Shown: positions 14,125 to 20,768, counted from the stretch's first letter. The stretch is DNA of 20,947 bases from an uncultured Campylobacter sp. (GCA_938041615.1 CALISV010000196.1:1-20947); one strand, 5' to 3'. Made by a program: numbers and translations. Notes: generated from the sequence alone by a model not told the origin.

Positions 14125-14745
14125 ATGGATCAAATTTTAGAGCTTCTCGGCAATAACCTCATATTTTCCGTTCCGCTGGCCATCGTTACGGTTTTTACCT
14201 TGCTTGAGATTATTTTGATGATGACCGGATTTTCGGTGCTTGAGCCGATAAACGGGCTATTTGACGGAGCCGAGGGCATCGACGCTCCGGGTACCGAGCT
14301 GTTAGCTTGGGCGAACAAAGGCGGCGTGCCTAGCACCGTTTTTTACGGGATTTTGCTTATGAGCTTTGGCGCGTGCGGGCTTTTTATTATCGGCGTTTTT
14401 TACGGCTCCACCTCGCCTGCGTGGTATATGAGCGCGGTTATCGCCGCGGTTTCGTTTTTTATCGCTTTGACATGGACTAGATGGGTTAGTTTGCTCGCGG
14501 TAAAATACCTGCCTCAGGTGCAAAGCGCTGCGTTTAGCAAAAAGGAGCTTCTTGGCTGCGAATGCGAAGTAAAGGACTATAAAATAACCAAAGAGCAAGG
14601 CGGCGACGTTAAAGTTGCGGATAAAAACGGAAAAGAACGTTTCGTTTTTGCAAGGGCTGCCGATGAAAAAGAGCTTGTAAAAGGCGATATCGCGCTCATC
14701 GTTAGGATCGATAAAAATAACTTTTACATCAAGAAAAAACAGTAA
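14125..14745 (+). CDS. YqiJ-like inner-membrane protein with C-terminal OB fold (NfeD-related)
   Basis: 206 residues. Three hydrophobic segments lie at about residues 13-35, 72-93 and 100-117, with a further amphipathic stretch to 130. The C-terminal ~65 residues (ELLGCECEVKDYKITKEQGGDVKVADKNGKERFVFAR...KGDIALIVRIDKNNFYI) are strand-rich and look like the OB fold of YqiJ/NfeD proteins. These are the obligate neighbours of bacterial flotillins. The N-terminal GFSVLEPINGLFDGAEGIDAPG segment resembles E. coli YqiJ. The ribosome site is AAGGTAAAAG before ATG. It sits directly upstream of the flotillin gene, which is the strongest support. It probably binds or tunes the flotillin assembly in the inner membrane. 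Confidence 0.82.
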   Translation: MDQILELLGNNLIFSVPLAIVTVFTLLEIILMMTGFSVLEPINGLFDGAEGIDAPGTELLAWANKGGVPSTVFYGILLMSFGACGLFIIGVFYGSTSPAWYMSAVIAAVSFFIALTWTRWVSLLAVKYLPQVQSAAFSKKELLGCECEVKDYKITKEQGGDVKVADKNGKERFVFARAADEKELVKGDIALIVRIDKNNFYIKKKQ

Positions 14746-14766
14746 ATTTAATCTAAGGAGAATAGT

Positions 14767-16722
14767 ATGAACATTGACGGGATGACTTCTTTGGCCGTAT
14801 TTGTCGGCATAGGACTCTTTTCTATCATCATTTTGGGTATCGTCTTTTCAAGGCTTTACCGAAAGACGACAAAGGAGCTTACGTTCGTGCGAACGGGCTT
14901 TGGCGGCGAAAAGGTCGTTGTGGACGGCGGCGCGCTGATACTGCCGATACTGCATGATTATATCGACATAAATATGCAGTCGATGAAAGTTACCGTAGCT
15001 CGCTCTAAAAGCGATAGCTTCATAACCAAAGATAGAATGCGCGTGGATATCACGGCTGATTTTTATATCAGAGTGGGCGAGGATAGAGAGTCTATCTCGC
15101 GCGCGGCACAGACGCTGGGTAAAAAAACAATCGATCTGCGCGAGCTAACCGGGCTGATAGAAGGCAAGCTCATCGCTACGCTCCGCTCGGTGGCAAGCTC
15201 GATGGAGATGAAGGAACTACACGAAAAAAGGGATGAGTTTAGCTCACAGGTCAAAAATGCTATCGAAGCCGACCTATCTAAAAACGGCCTTCAACTAGAG
15301 TCCGTCTCTCTCACGTCGCTAGATCAAACGGCTAAAGAGTTTTTTAACGAAAACAACGCCTTTGACGCCGAGGGCTTGACCAGCTTAACGCAGACTATCG
15401 AGGAACGCAAAAAGCTACGAAACGATATCGAGCGCTCGACCGAGGTACAAATCGCGCAGAAAAACTATGAAACGCAGTCGGAGAAATTTGAAATCCAAAG
15501 AAAACAAGCCGAGGCCGAAGCCACGCAACAAACAAAAATAGCGAATTTCCAAGCCGAGCAAGAAGCGCTAAGAGCAAAAGAAGCCGAAAGTAGGCGCAAG
15601 GAGGCCGAAGAAGCCAAGATCGTCGCGAACAAAGCTATCGAAGAGGCGCAGATAAACAAAGCAAAGGCTATCAAAGAAACCGAGATCGAAAAGGAAAAAG
15701 CTCTCGAAATCGCCACTCAAAACAAAAACATCGAGATAGCCAAGAAAAATCAAGAAGTTGAAGAGGTCAGGATTGCCGCTCACAAAGCCATCGAACAGGC
15801 TGAAATCGAAAAGGCCAAAACCATAGAAACGGTGGAGGTGCAAAAGGCCAGAGTTGTCAAAGAAGCCGAGATAGAAAAGGAAAAAGTCATTGAGCTGGCA
15901 AATCAGAGCAAAAATATCGAAATCGCTAAAAAAGTCGAAGAAGAAGCCGTGGCTAAAACCCTAGCCAACGAGAAAAAGGCGCTAGAAGCCGCGTCGCTGG
16001 AAAAGATCAAAACTGCCTCCGAAATAGAACAAGCCGAACGTATCAAAAAGTTAGCTCTAATCGAAGCACAGCAAGACGCCGAGCAGCTATCTATCGAAAA
16101 AACCGTCGCCGCAAAGGCTGAAAAAGAGGCCGAGGAAAACCTAGCCGAAGCTGCCAAAATCAAAGCGATGGGCACAAGCGAAGCGCTAAAGATCAAAGCT
16201 ACTGCAGAAGCCGAAGCCATAAAGATAACGGCTGAAGCCAACAGGCTAAACTACGAGGTCGAGGCTAAGGGTAAAACCGAGATAAATAACGCCGAAAACA
16301 TCGTCTCGGCGGCGATTTTGGAAAATAGATTTAAGCTCGCCTTGATCGAGTTTATGCCGCAAATCATCGCCCAGGTCGTAAAACCGGCGGAGAAAATTGA
16401 CTCTATCAAAATCGTGCAAATGGCGGGTCTTGGCGGCGCAAATCAGAGCGGCACCAGCTCAAATACCAACGGCGGCGTTAGCAACGCGGGTGCGTCTCTC
16501 TCCGATCAAATCGTAAATGCGTCTCTAAACTACAAAGTAAATGCACCGATAATCGACGATCTAATGAAGCAAGTGGGTATCGATCTAAACGGCGGGATAC
16601 AAAATATCGCCTCGCCCCTGCTAGACGGTTGCGAAAAAGCTAAAGACACGTCAAATTTTAGCGCAAAAGAGACTGAGAAATTTAATGCTGCAAGCGAACA
16701 AAAAGACGGCAAGAAAAAGTAA
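14767..16722 (+). CDS. Flotillin (SPFH domain), YqiK-like
   Basis: 651 residues, longer than E. coli YqiK. A single N-terminal membrane helix (residues 8-28) is followed by a basic turn and the SPFH/band-7 domain (about 33-200: ELTFVRTGFGGEKVVVDGG..., ITKDRMRVDITADFYIRVG). A very long Ala/Glu/Lys coiled coil runs from about 210 to 500. It contains a 62-residue internal repeat, TEIEKEKALEIATQNKNIEI (305-) against AEIEKEKVIELANQSKNIEI (367-). The flotillin-like AEAEAIKITAEANRLNYEVEAKGKTEINNAENIV region follows. The tail (555-651) is Gly/Asn/Ser-rich and ends in KKK. Flotillins form large oligomers that organise membrane regions. ATG follows AAGGAG. AAATTT motifs are almost absent here, unlike most of the window, but the coiled-coil codon content can explain that. 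Confidence 0.92.
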   Translation: MNIDGMTSLAVFVGIGLFSIIILGIVFSRLYRKTTKELTFVRTGFGGEKVVVDGGALILPILHDYIDINMQSMKVTVARSKSDSFITKDRMRVDITADFYIRVGEDRESISRAAQTLGKKTIDLRELTGLIEGKLIATLRSVASSMEMKELHEKRDEFSSQVKNAIEADLSKNGLQLESVSLTSLDQTAKEFFNENNAFDAEGLTSLTQTIEERKKLRNDIERSTEVQIAQKNYETQSEKFEIQRKQAEAEATQQTKIANFQAEQEALRAKEAESRRKEAEEAKIVANKAIEEAQINKAKAIKETEIEKEKALEIATQNKNIEIAKKNQEVEEVRIAAHKAIEQAEIEKAKTIETVEVQKARVVKEAEIEKEKVIELANQSKNIEIAKKVEEEAVAKTLANEKKALEAASLEKIKTASEIEQAERIKKLALIEAQQDAEQLSIEKTVAAKAEKEAEENLAEAAKIKAMGTSEALKIKATAEAEAIKITAEANRLNYEVEAKGKTEINNAENIVSAAILENRFKLALIEFMPQIIAQVVKPAEKIDSIKIVQMAGLGGANQSGTSSNTNGGVSNAGASLSDQIVNASLNYKVNAPIIDDLMKQVGIDLNGGIQNIASPLLDGCEKAKDTSNFSAKETEKFNAASEQKDGKKK

Positions 16723-16757
16723 ATCTAGCCTCAAATTTGATTAAAGTTGTGTAAGGG

Positions 16758-16807
16758 GGACGGCACGCTAGCGCGGTAAAGCCGGCTAAATTTGGCCGTC
16801 CTTTTTT
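16758..16807 (+). terminator. Rho-independent terminator of the flotillin operon
   Basis: GGACGGC (16758-16764) pairs with GCCGTCC (16795-16801) around a 30-base loop that can itself fold (GCTAGC, AGCCGGCT), followed by T6. It lies 36 bases after the flotillin stop. Confidence 0.75.
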
Positions 16808-16873
16808 ACAATCAAAACAATAGCTGCTTTTTGTGGTTGTTTTTGGCATATTTTGAGCTGTCTACACGGCTGT

Positions 16874-16898
16874 AAATTTAACTGCTTAAGTTAAATTT
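16874..16898. promoter_or_regulatory. Perfect AT-rich inverted repeat upstream of fdhT (operator candidate)
   Basis: AAATTTAACT (16874-16883), GCTTA, AGTTAAATTT (16889-16898): a perfect 10-bp dyad with no T-run context on either strand. It is 118 bases upstream of the fdhT start and 66 bases upstream of a TAAAAT -10 candidate (16964-16969). It could be a repressor or activator site, or a by-product of the AAATTT excess. Confidence 0.35.
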
Positions 16899-16963
16899 TA
16901 TATTCCCTTTCAAATTTGATTAAATCGCAAGCAAATTTTATTAATTTTTTATTTTAACATCAG

Positions 16964-16969
16964 TAAAAT
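16964..16969 (+). promoter_or_regulatory. -10-like TAAAAT for fdhT
   Basis: CAGTAAAATAC 47 bases upstream of ATG 17016, with AAAGGA as ribosome site close to the start. Confidence 0.35.
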
Positions 16970-17015
16970 ACAGCCTAAGAAATCGGGTCGATTTTACCTT
17001 TTCAAAGGACACTTC

Positions 17016-18083
17016 ATGAATTTTTCAAATTCAAAATGGTTTATCGTTTTAGGTGCGGCGCTTGGGGCTCTTGGCGCATTGCTCGTGTATTTTGGCAACC
17101 CCGGCAACATGGGCGTTTGCGCGGCTTGCTTTTTGCGCGATACGGCGGGGGCGCTAGGCTTTCACCGCGCTGGAGTCGTGCAGTACGTGCGCCCGGAGAT
17201 CATCGGGCTCATTTTGGGCGGCTTTTTAGCTAGCGTGCTTTGGACGAAGGAGTTTAGCGCGACCACGGGCTCGTCGCCTTTCGTGCGCTTTTTTCTAGGA
17301 TTTTTCGCGATGATTGGCTGCCTCGTGTTTTTGGGCTGCCCGTGGAGGGCGTTTTTGCGTCTTGGCGGCGGCGATATGACGGCGATTGCGGGAGTCGTCG
17401 GTATTTTTGCGGGCGTGTGCGCGGGTGTATTTTTCAAAAAGCTCGGCTACGGCCTCACGCACGAGACTAAAACTCAGGCCGCGATAGGCGTTTTGCCGAC
17501 GGTTATGGGTATTTTGCTACTTGCTGCGCTGGCTCTAGGGCTGAAGCTTGGCGAAAACGGCGCGCTTTTTACCTCTGCAAAGGGCCCTGGCTCCATGCAC
17601 GCTCCGATCCTGATCTCGCTTGGATTTAGCATCGTCGTGGGCGCGCTAATGCACAAAAGCAAATTTTGTAGCGTAGGGGCGTTTGGTAGGCTTTTTAAAG
17701 GGGATTTCTCGATGTTTACTGGGATCATCAGTATCGTCGTTTTTGCCAGCATCGTAAATTTAGCGCTTGGACAGTATAAATTCGGCTTTGAAGGCCAGCC
17801 TATCGCGCACAACGACGTGGTTTGGAACTTCCTTAGCATGACGCTAGCAGGGCTTTGCTTTAGCCTGAGCGAAGGCTGCCCGGGCAAGCATCTCGTGCAA
17901 ATGGGTACCGGCAATCTAAGCTCGGTTATATTCGTCATCGGCATGGCGGCTGGCGCGGCCGTAGCGCATAACTTCTTGCTCGCTAGCTCTCCTAGCGCCA
18001 TAACGGCGGCGGCTCCGTGGGCGGTAGCGATGGGGTTTGTTTTTGCGGTTTATGTGGGATTTTTTCACAAAAAAGCCGCTTGA
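17016..18083 (+). CDS. fdhT: YedE/YeeE-family membrane transporter for selenium metabolism (FdhT-like)
   Basis: 355 residues with about nine or ten hydrophobic segments. Cysteine-bearing motifs sit in the membrane: GVCAACFLRD (C35, C38), GCLVFLGCPWR (C102, C108), SKFCSVGAF (C218) and SEGCPGKHLVQMGTGN (C281, C288). The GCPWR and GCPGKHLVQxGxG motifs mark the selenium-associated YedE branch of the YeeE/YedE sulfur-transport family. In C. jejuni the homologue FdhT (Cj1500), with FdhU, is needed for selenium-dependent formate dehydrogenase. Here no TusA/FdhU-like small gene follows; the downstream DNA holds element R2 and then moaE on the other strand. The moeA and moaDE neighbours agree with a formate-dehydrogenase role. 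A general thiosulfate/sulfur transporter is the alternative. Confidence 0.85.
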   Translation: MNFSNSKWFIVLGAALGALGALLVYFGNPGNMGVCAACFLRDTAGALGFHRAGVVQYVRPEIIGLILGGFLASVLWTKEFSATTGSSPFVRFFLGFFAMIGCLVFLGCPWRAFLRLGGGDMTAIAGVVGIFAGVCAGVFFKKLGYGLTHETKTQAAIGVLPTVMGILLLAALALGLKLGENGALFTSAKGPGSMHAPILISLGFSIVVGALMHKSKFCSVGAFGRLFKGDFSMFTGIISIVVFASIVNLALGQYKFGFEGQPIAHNDVVWNFLSMTLAGLCFSLSEGCPGKHLVQMGTGNLSSVIFVIGMAAGAAVAHNFLLASSPSAITAAAPWAVAMGFVFAVYVGFFHKKAA

Positions 18084-18108
18084 TTCCCCATAAATGACGG
18101 ATTTCAAG

Positions 18109-18231
18109 CTTTAAAATTTTAAACCCGTTTCGGTTACGTATTTCATAATACGCGCCCTAACGGGTTAAAATTTTAAAGTTAAACTACGCCTATTCTGTCT
18201 GGAATATTTGTCGCATATCTTGCTAAATTTA
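18109..18231. repeat. Element R2: variable hairpin plus conserved tail (copy 2 of 2)
   Basis: The left arm runs CTTTAAAATTTTAAA then CCCGTT (18109-18129). It pairs with AACGGG then TTAAAATTTTAAAG (18159-18178), with one base bulged. Inside, CGTATT-TCAT-AATACG forms a perfect stem. The tail is TTAAACTAC (18179), 9 bases, GTCTGGAATATTT, 13 bases, CTAAATTTA (to 18231), matching R1. The hairpin may also terminate fdhT transcription. Confidence 0.7.
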
Positions 18232-18336
18232 TAAATTTGACATTTTCGCGGCGCGGGTCTCGGCGAGCGAAAGACGTAAATTTAACTTATATAAAAAGCG
18301 AGTTTGAATTTGCCAAATTTGATGGCGGTTAAGAGT

Positions 18337-18367
18337 AAAAAGCAGGCTAAAACATAACCTAGCCTGC
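18337..18367 (-). terminator. Rho-independent terminator of moaDE (distal)
   Basis: On the minus strand GCAGGCTA, a 10-base loop, TAGCCTGC, then T5. Perfect 8-bp stem. Confidence 0.8.
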
Positions 18368-18397
18368 AAGAAATAAAGCTTTTTCTAAAAAGTAGTC

Positions 18398-18440
18398 AAA
18401 TTTTCTCGGCGCGTATGATAAGGCCGCGCCGAGAAAATTT
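18398..18440 (-). terminator. Long perfect hairpin at the moaE stop codon (proximal terminator)
   Basis: AAATTTTCTCGGCGCG (18398-18413) and CGCGCCGAGAAAATTT (18425-18440) are perfect 16-bp complements around an 11-base loop. The arm overlaps the moaE TAA by two bases. A T5 run follows a few bases later on the minus strand. Confidence 0.7.
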
Positions 18441-18873
18441 ATCCTAAAAGTCCGGCGCCTTTGATCGCTTGGCTGCGCTCTTTTGCGTAGATGCGTTCGC
18501 CTCCCACGACGTCGTATTTCCAGATCGGCGCGTTAGCCTTAAAGTCCTCGACAAACTCGTTTATCAGCTGCAAGGCGACCTTTCTTTGCGGGCTCACGAC
18601 GCCTGCGACGTAGGAGCTCTCGTGCACCGGCACGTCTCCGCGAGAATGCGCGAAAAGCACGTATGCACCCAGATCCTTTGCCTTTTGCTCCCAGCCAGCT
18701 AGCCATTTGCGCAGGATCGGCTCGTAGATATCAAAGCTAAGCGCGCTTATGCCGCCTTCCTCGCGCACGATGCCCGTAAACGTGATGAGCGCGCCGCAGT
18801 TTTTGTCCTTAAACTCGTCGTACCAGGCGTTTGTGATCGCTTTAGCGTCGAGGCTTCCATCAAATATTTGCAT
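18439..18873 (-). CDS. moaE: Molybdopterin synthase catalytic subunit MoaE
   Basis: 144 residues. With MoaD it converts precursor Z (cyclic pyranopterin monophosphate) into molybdopterin by adding two sulfurs. Landmarks are CGALITFTGIVREEG (the GA...F.G.VR motif), LSFDIYEPILRKW (YE..), HSRGDVPVHESSYVAGVVSPQRKVA (the HRxGxxxxGE..V.V.V.S..R region) and APIWKYDVVGGERIYAKE (the PxWKxE block with catalytic lysine). The start codon is one base after the moaD stop, and its ribosome site GGAGG is formed by the final Gly codons of moaD, so the pair is translationally coupled. It is followed by two terminators. Confidence 0.93.
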   Translation of the reverse strand: MQIFDGSLDAKAITNAWYDEFKDKNCGALITFTGIVREEGGISALSFDIYEPILRKWLAGWEQKAKDLGAYVLFAHSRGDVPVHESSYVAGVVSPQRKVALQLINEFVEDFKANAPIWKYDVVGGERIYAKERSQAIKGAGLLG

Positions 18874-18874
18874 C

Positions 18875-19096
18875 TTAACCTCCGCAAACCGGCGGTAAAA
18901 TGGAAATTTTATCCCCGTCTTTTAGCGGCGCGTCTAGCGAGCTTGCGATCTCGTCGTTTACGGCGACGGCGCAGATTTTTAGCCACTCGGACAGCTCCGC
19001 ATACTCGCCTAGTTTTTCTTTTACTTCGCTTAAATTTGCCGCTTCCAGCTTTAAATTATTCATCTTTATCGGGCCCAAAAACTCGATTTCTACCAT
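18875..19096 (-). CDS. moaD: Molybdopterin synthase sulfur-carrier subunit MoaD
   Basis: 73 residues with a ubiquitin-like fold. It ends in PPVCGG, the Gly-Gly terminus that is adenylylated and thiocarboxylated before sulfur is passed to the pterin in MoaE. The strand VEIEFLGPIKM, a helix (SEVKEKLGEYAELSEWL), AVAVNDEIASS and LKDGDKISILPPVCGG are in standard order. ATG is preceded by AAAGGCGAATTT. It is first in the moaD-moaE operon. The -10 candidate TAAAAT at 19134-19129 (minus) is 33 bases upstream and divergent from nspC. Confidence 0.92.
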   Translation of the reverse strand: MVEIEFLGPIKMNNLKLEAANLSEVKEKLGEYAELSEWLKICAVAVNDEIASSLDAPLKDGDKISILPPVCGG

Positions 19097-19128
19097 AAAT
19101 TCGCCTTTGAAATTAAATTTTTTTCTTG

Positions 19129-19134
19129 ATTTTA
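19129..19134 (-). promoter_or_regulatory. -10-like TAAAAT for moaDE
   Basis: AAGTAAAATC on the minus strand, 33 bases from the moaD ATG. Confidence 0.4.
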
Positions 19135-19152
19135 CTTAAAAAAATATTTAGA

Positions 19153-19158
19153 TATACT
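19153..19158 (+). promoter_or_regulatory. -10-like TATACT for nspC
   Basis: GATATACTT 30 bases upstream of the nspC ATG, one mismatch to consensus, preceded by T-rich DNA. Confidence 0.45.
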
Positions 19159-19187
19159 TACGCGAAAATTTAAACAAAAGAGCCGTA

Positions 19188-20327
19188 ATGAACGAAATAT
19201 TAAGCAAAATAAAAACGCCCGCCTACGTCTGCGAAGAGGCCAAGGTGCGCAAAAATCTCGAAATTTTAAAACGCGTCAAGGATGAAAGCGGCGCAAAGGT
19301 GCTAGTCGCTCTAAAAGGCTTTGCATTTAGCGGCGTGATGGGGCTTGTCGGCAAGTATCTAGACGGCGCGACGTGTAGCGGCCTACATGAGGCTAAATTT
19401 GCCGCAAAATACGTTCGCGGCGAGATTCATACCTATTCGCCGGCATTTAAAGACGAGGACATAGATGAGGTGCTCGCGCTCTCAAAACACGTGGTTTTTA
19501 ACTCCTTTGCGCAGTGGGCTAAATTTAAAGAAAAAGCCCTAGCTGCAGGCGTTACTTGTGGACTTCGCGTAAATCCGGAGCTCTCAGTCGCGCCGACTGA
19601 CGCTTATAACCCGTGCGGTCGCTACAGCCGCCTAGGTATCACGCGCGCAAATTTCGACGCTGACGCGCTTGATGGTATCACGGGACTGCATTTTCACGCG
19701 CTTTGCGAGGAGAGCGCGCAGAGCCTGGAGACCGTGCTGATGGCGTTTGAGGAGAAATTCGGCGAGTTTATCCCGCGTATGAAGTGGGTAAATTTCGGCG
19801 GCGGACATCACGCAACCAAAGAAGGCTACGACGTCGATCTGCTCATAAATTTGATCAAAAACTTCCGCGAAAAATACGGCGTCGAGGTCTACATAGAGCC
19901 CGGCGAAGCGGTTGGCTGGCAGACGGGATTTTTAGCCGCTTCGGTGCTTGATTTCGTGCAAAACGAAAAAACCATAGCCATCCTGGACGTCTCGGCCGAG
20001 GCGCATATGCCAGATACCGTGCTGATGCCGTACCGACCGGCGGTGCGAGGCGAGAGCAAGGGTGGTAAATTTAGCTACCGTTTCGGCGGAAACACCTGTC
20101 TAGCCGGCGATATCGTGGGGCTTGATGCCGGCGAGCCCGAGTATAAATTTGACGCACCGCTAAGCGTGGGCGACAAAGTGATCTTTGAGGATCAGATCCA
20201 CTACACGATCGTGAAAAACACGACCTTTAACGGCATCAAGTTGCCTGATTTGCTGCTTTTAAAAGAAAACGGTGAGCTTGTTATCGTGCGGGAATTCGGC
20301 TTTGAAGATTATGAGAGGCGAAACTAA
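19188..20327 (+). CDS. nspC: Carboxynorspermidine/carboxyspermidine decarboxylase
   Basis: 379 residues. A PLP-dependent fold-III (alanine racemase-like) decarboxylase that releases CO2 from carboxyspermidine or carboxynorspermidine to give spermidine or norspermidine. PLP lysine K43 lies in VLVALKGFAF. Other landmarks are the family's NPCGRYSRLGI, GLHFHALCEESAQSLETVL, WVNFGGGHH, YIEPGEAVGW (phosphate and substrate contacts), DVSAEAHMPDTVLMPYRPAV and GGNTCLAGDIVG with the catalytic cysteine. It is the partner of the CASDH gene at 4396-5607. ATG is preceded by AAAGAGCC. Length is normal for the family. It is divergent from moaD. Confidence 0.94.
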   Translation: MNEILSKIKTPAYVCEEAKVRKNLEILKRVKDESGAKVLVALKGFAFSGVMGLVGKYLDGATCSGLHEAKFAAKYVRGEIHTYSPAFKDEDIDEVLALSKHVVFNSFAQWAKFKEKALAAGVTCGLRVNPELSVAPTDAYNPCGRYSRLGITRANFDADALDGITGLHFHALCEESAQSLETVLMAFEEKFGEFIPRMKWVNFGGGHHATKEGYDVDLLINLIKNFREKYGVEVYIEPGEAVGWQTGFLAASVLDFVQNEKTIAILDVSAEAHMPDTVLMPYRPAVRGESKGGKFSYRFGGNTCLAGDIVGLDAGEPEYKFDAPLSVGDKVIFEDQIHYTIVKNTTFNGIKLPDLLLLKENGELVIVREFGFEDYERRN

Positions 20328-20344
20328 ATTTGACGACAGGAACC

Positions 20345-20381
20345 GCGCCCTTTAGGGTGTAAATTCGACGTTTGGGGGCGC
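20345..20381 (+). terminator. Weak terminator-like dyad after nspC
   Basis: GCGCCC (20345-20350) and GGGCGC (20376-20381) can pair across 25 bases, 18 bases beyond the stop. The following T-run is short. Confidence 0.35.
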
Positions 20382-20572
20382 CGTTTATGGCTGTAAATTT
20401 AAATCAAATTTTACGCCAGGTTTCTGCCTGATATGCGCGTGCGCTAAACTCGTAGCTTTTCGGCTTTAAATTTTGAAATTTGGTTTATCGCCCGCCAAAT
20501 TTGCCGCAAATTTAATCTCAAACGAAGTTAAATTTAAGATAAATAAAATCTAGCTTATATAAATGAATTAGT

Positions 20573-20644
20573 ATGGCAGATTATAAATTTGACCCCGATT
20601 TTGATAAAAAAGTGCCGCAACTGCCTAAAAATGCGTTGTTTTGA
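20573..20644 (+). other. Possible 23-residue ORF or gene remnant
   Basis: ATG then ADYKFDPDFDKKVPQLPKNALF and TGA. The composition is protein-like, unlike the AAATTT-laden surroundings, but there is no ribosome site. It could be the decayed start of a lost gene. Confidence 0.2.
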
Positions 20645-20673
20645 CGCTAAGCTTGCATTACGTTATTTTTTGA

Positions 20674-20679
20674 TATAAT
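20674..20679 (+). promoter_or_regulatory. -10 box (TATAAT) for the exported protein at 20769
   Basis: TTTTTTGATATAATTTC, a textbook Campylobacter -10, leaving a leader of about 80-85 bases before the ATG. Confidence 0.6.
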
Positions 20680-20703
20680 TTCATGAAAATCCGCAAAATT
20701 TAG

Positions 20704-20760
20704 CCTTTGGCTGGATGCCGACCACAACAAGCTTTTTGAGACGGAAAACAAAACCAAAGG
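20704..20760 (+). promoter_or_regulatory. Leader with CCTTTGG/CCAAAGG helix that can cover the ribosome site
   Basis: CCTTTGG (20704-20710) is perfectly complementary to CCAAAGG (20754-20760), which contains the start of the Shine-Dalgarno AAAGGGAGA. The same CC and GG can instead form a local hairpin AGCC-TTT-GGCT (20702-20712), so two exclusive structures are possible. Confidence 0.35.
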
Positions 20761-20768
20761 GAGATAGC

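Larger units (their letters stand above)
18084..18438. other. Convergent intergenic region between fdhT and moaE
   Basis: This 355 bp region has no credible ORF and no fdhU. It contains element R2 (18109-18231), a G/C-rich stretch at about 18245-18275, and two minus-strand terminators at 18337-18367 and 18398-18440. Confidence 0.7.
20328..20768. other. Intergenic region before the exported protein, rich in AAATTT
   Basis: This 441 bp region holds about nine AAATTT motifs, the weak dyad at 20345-20381, a 23-codon ORF at 20573-20644, a perfect -10 at 20674-20679 and a leader with a possible Shine-Dalgarno-pairing helix (20704-20760). No larger gene is supported. Confidence 0.6.

Noticed and set aside
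15903..16241. 112-residue Ala/Ser-rich minus-strand ORF
   Set aside because: Antisense of the flotillin coiled coil; Glu/Lys/Ala-rich helices give long open antisense frames by codon structure.
14767..16722. Flotillin as recently transferred DNA because AAATTT is nearly absent
   Set aside because: The Glu/Lys/Ala coiled-coil composition gives few chances for AAATTT, and the adjacent telA gene has a normal motif density.
10793..16790. Shared ACGCTAGCGCGGTA at ~10804 and ~16765 as a repeat element
   Set aside because: A 14-base identity next to different features (promoter and terminator loop) with no matching flanks; chance identity is plausible in 21 kb.
17474..18001. 175-residue minus-strand ORF
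   Set aside because: Antisense shadow of fdhT, whose membrane segments and cysteine motifs are clearly real.
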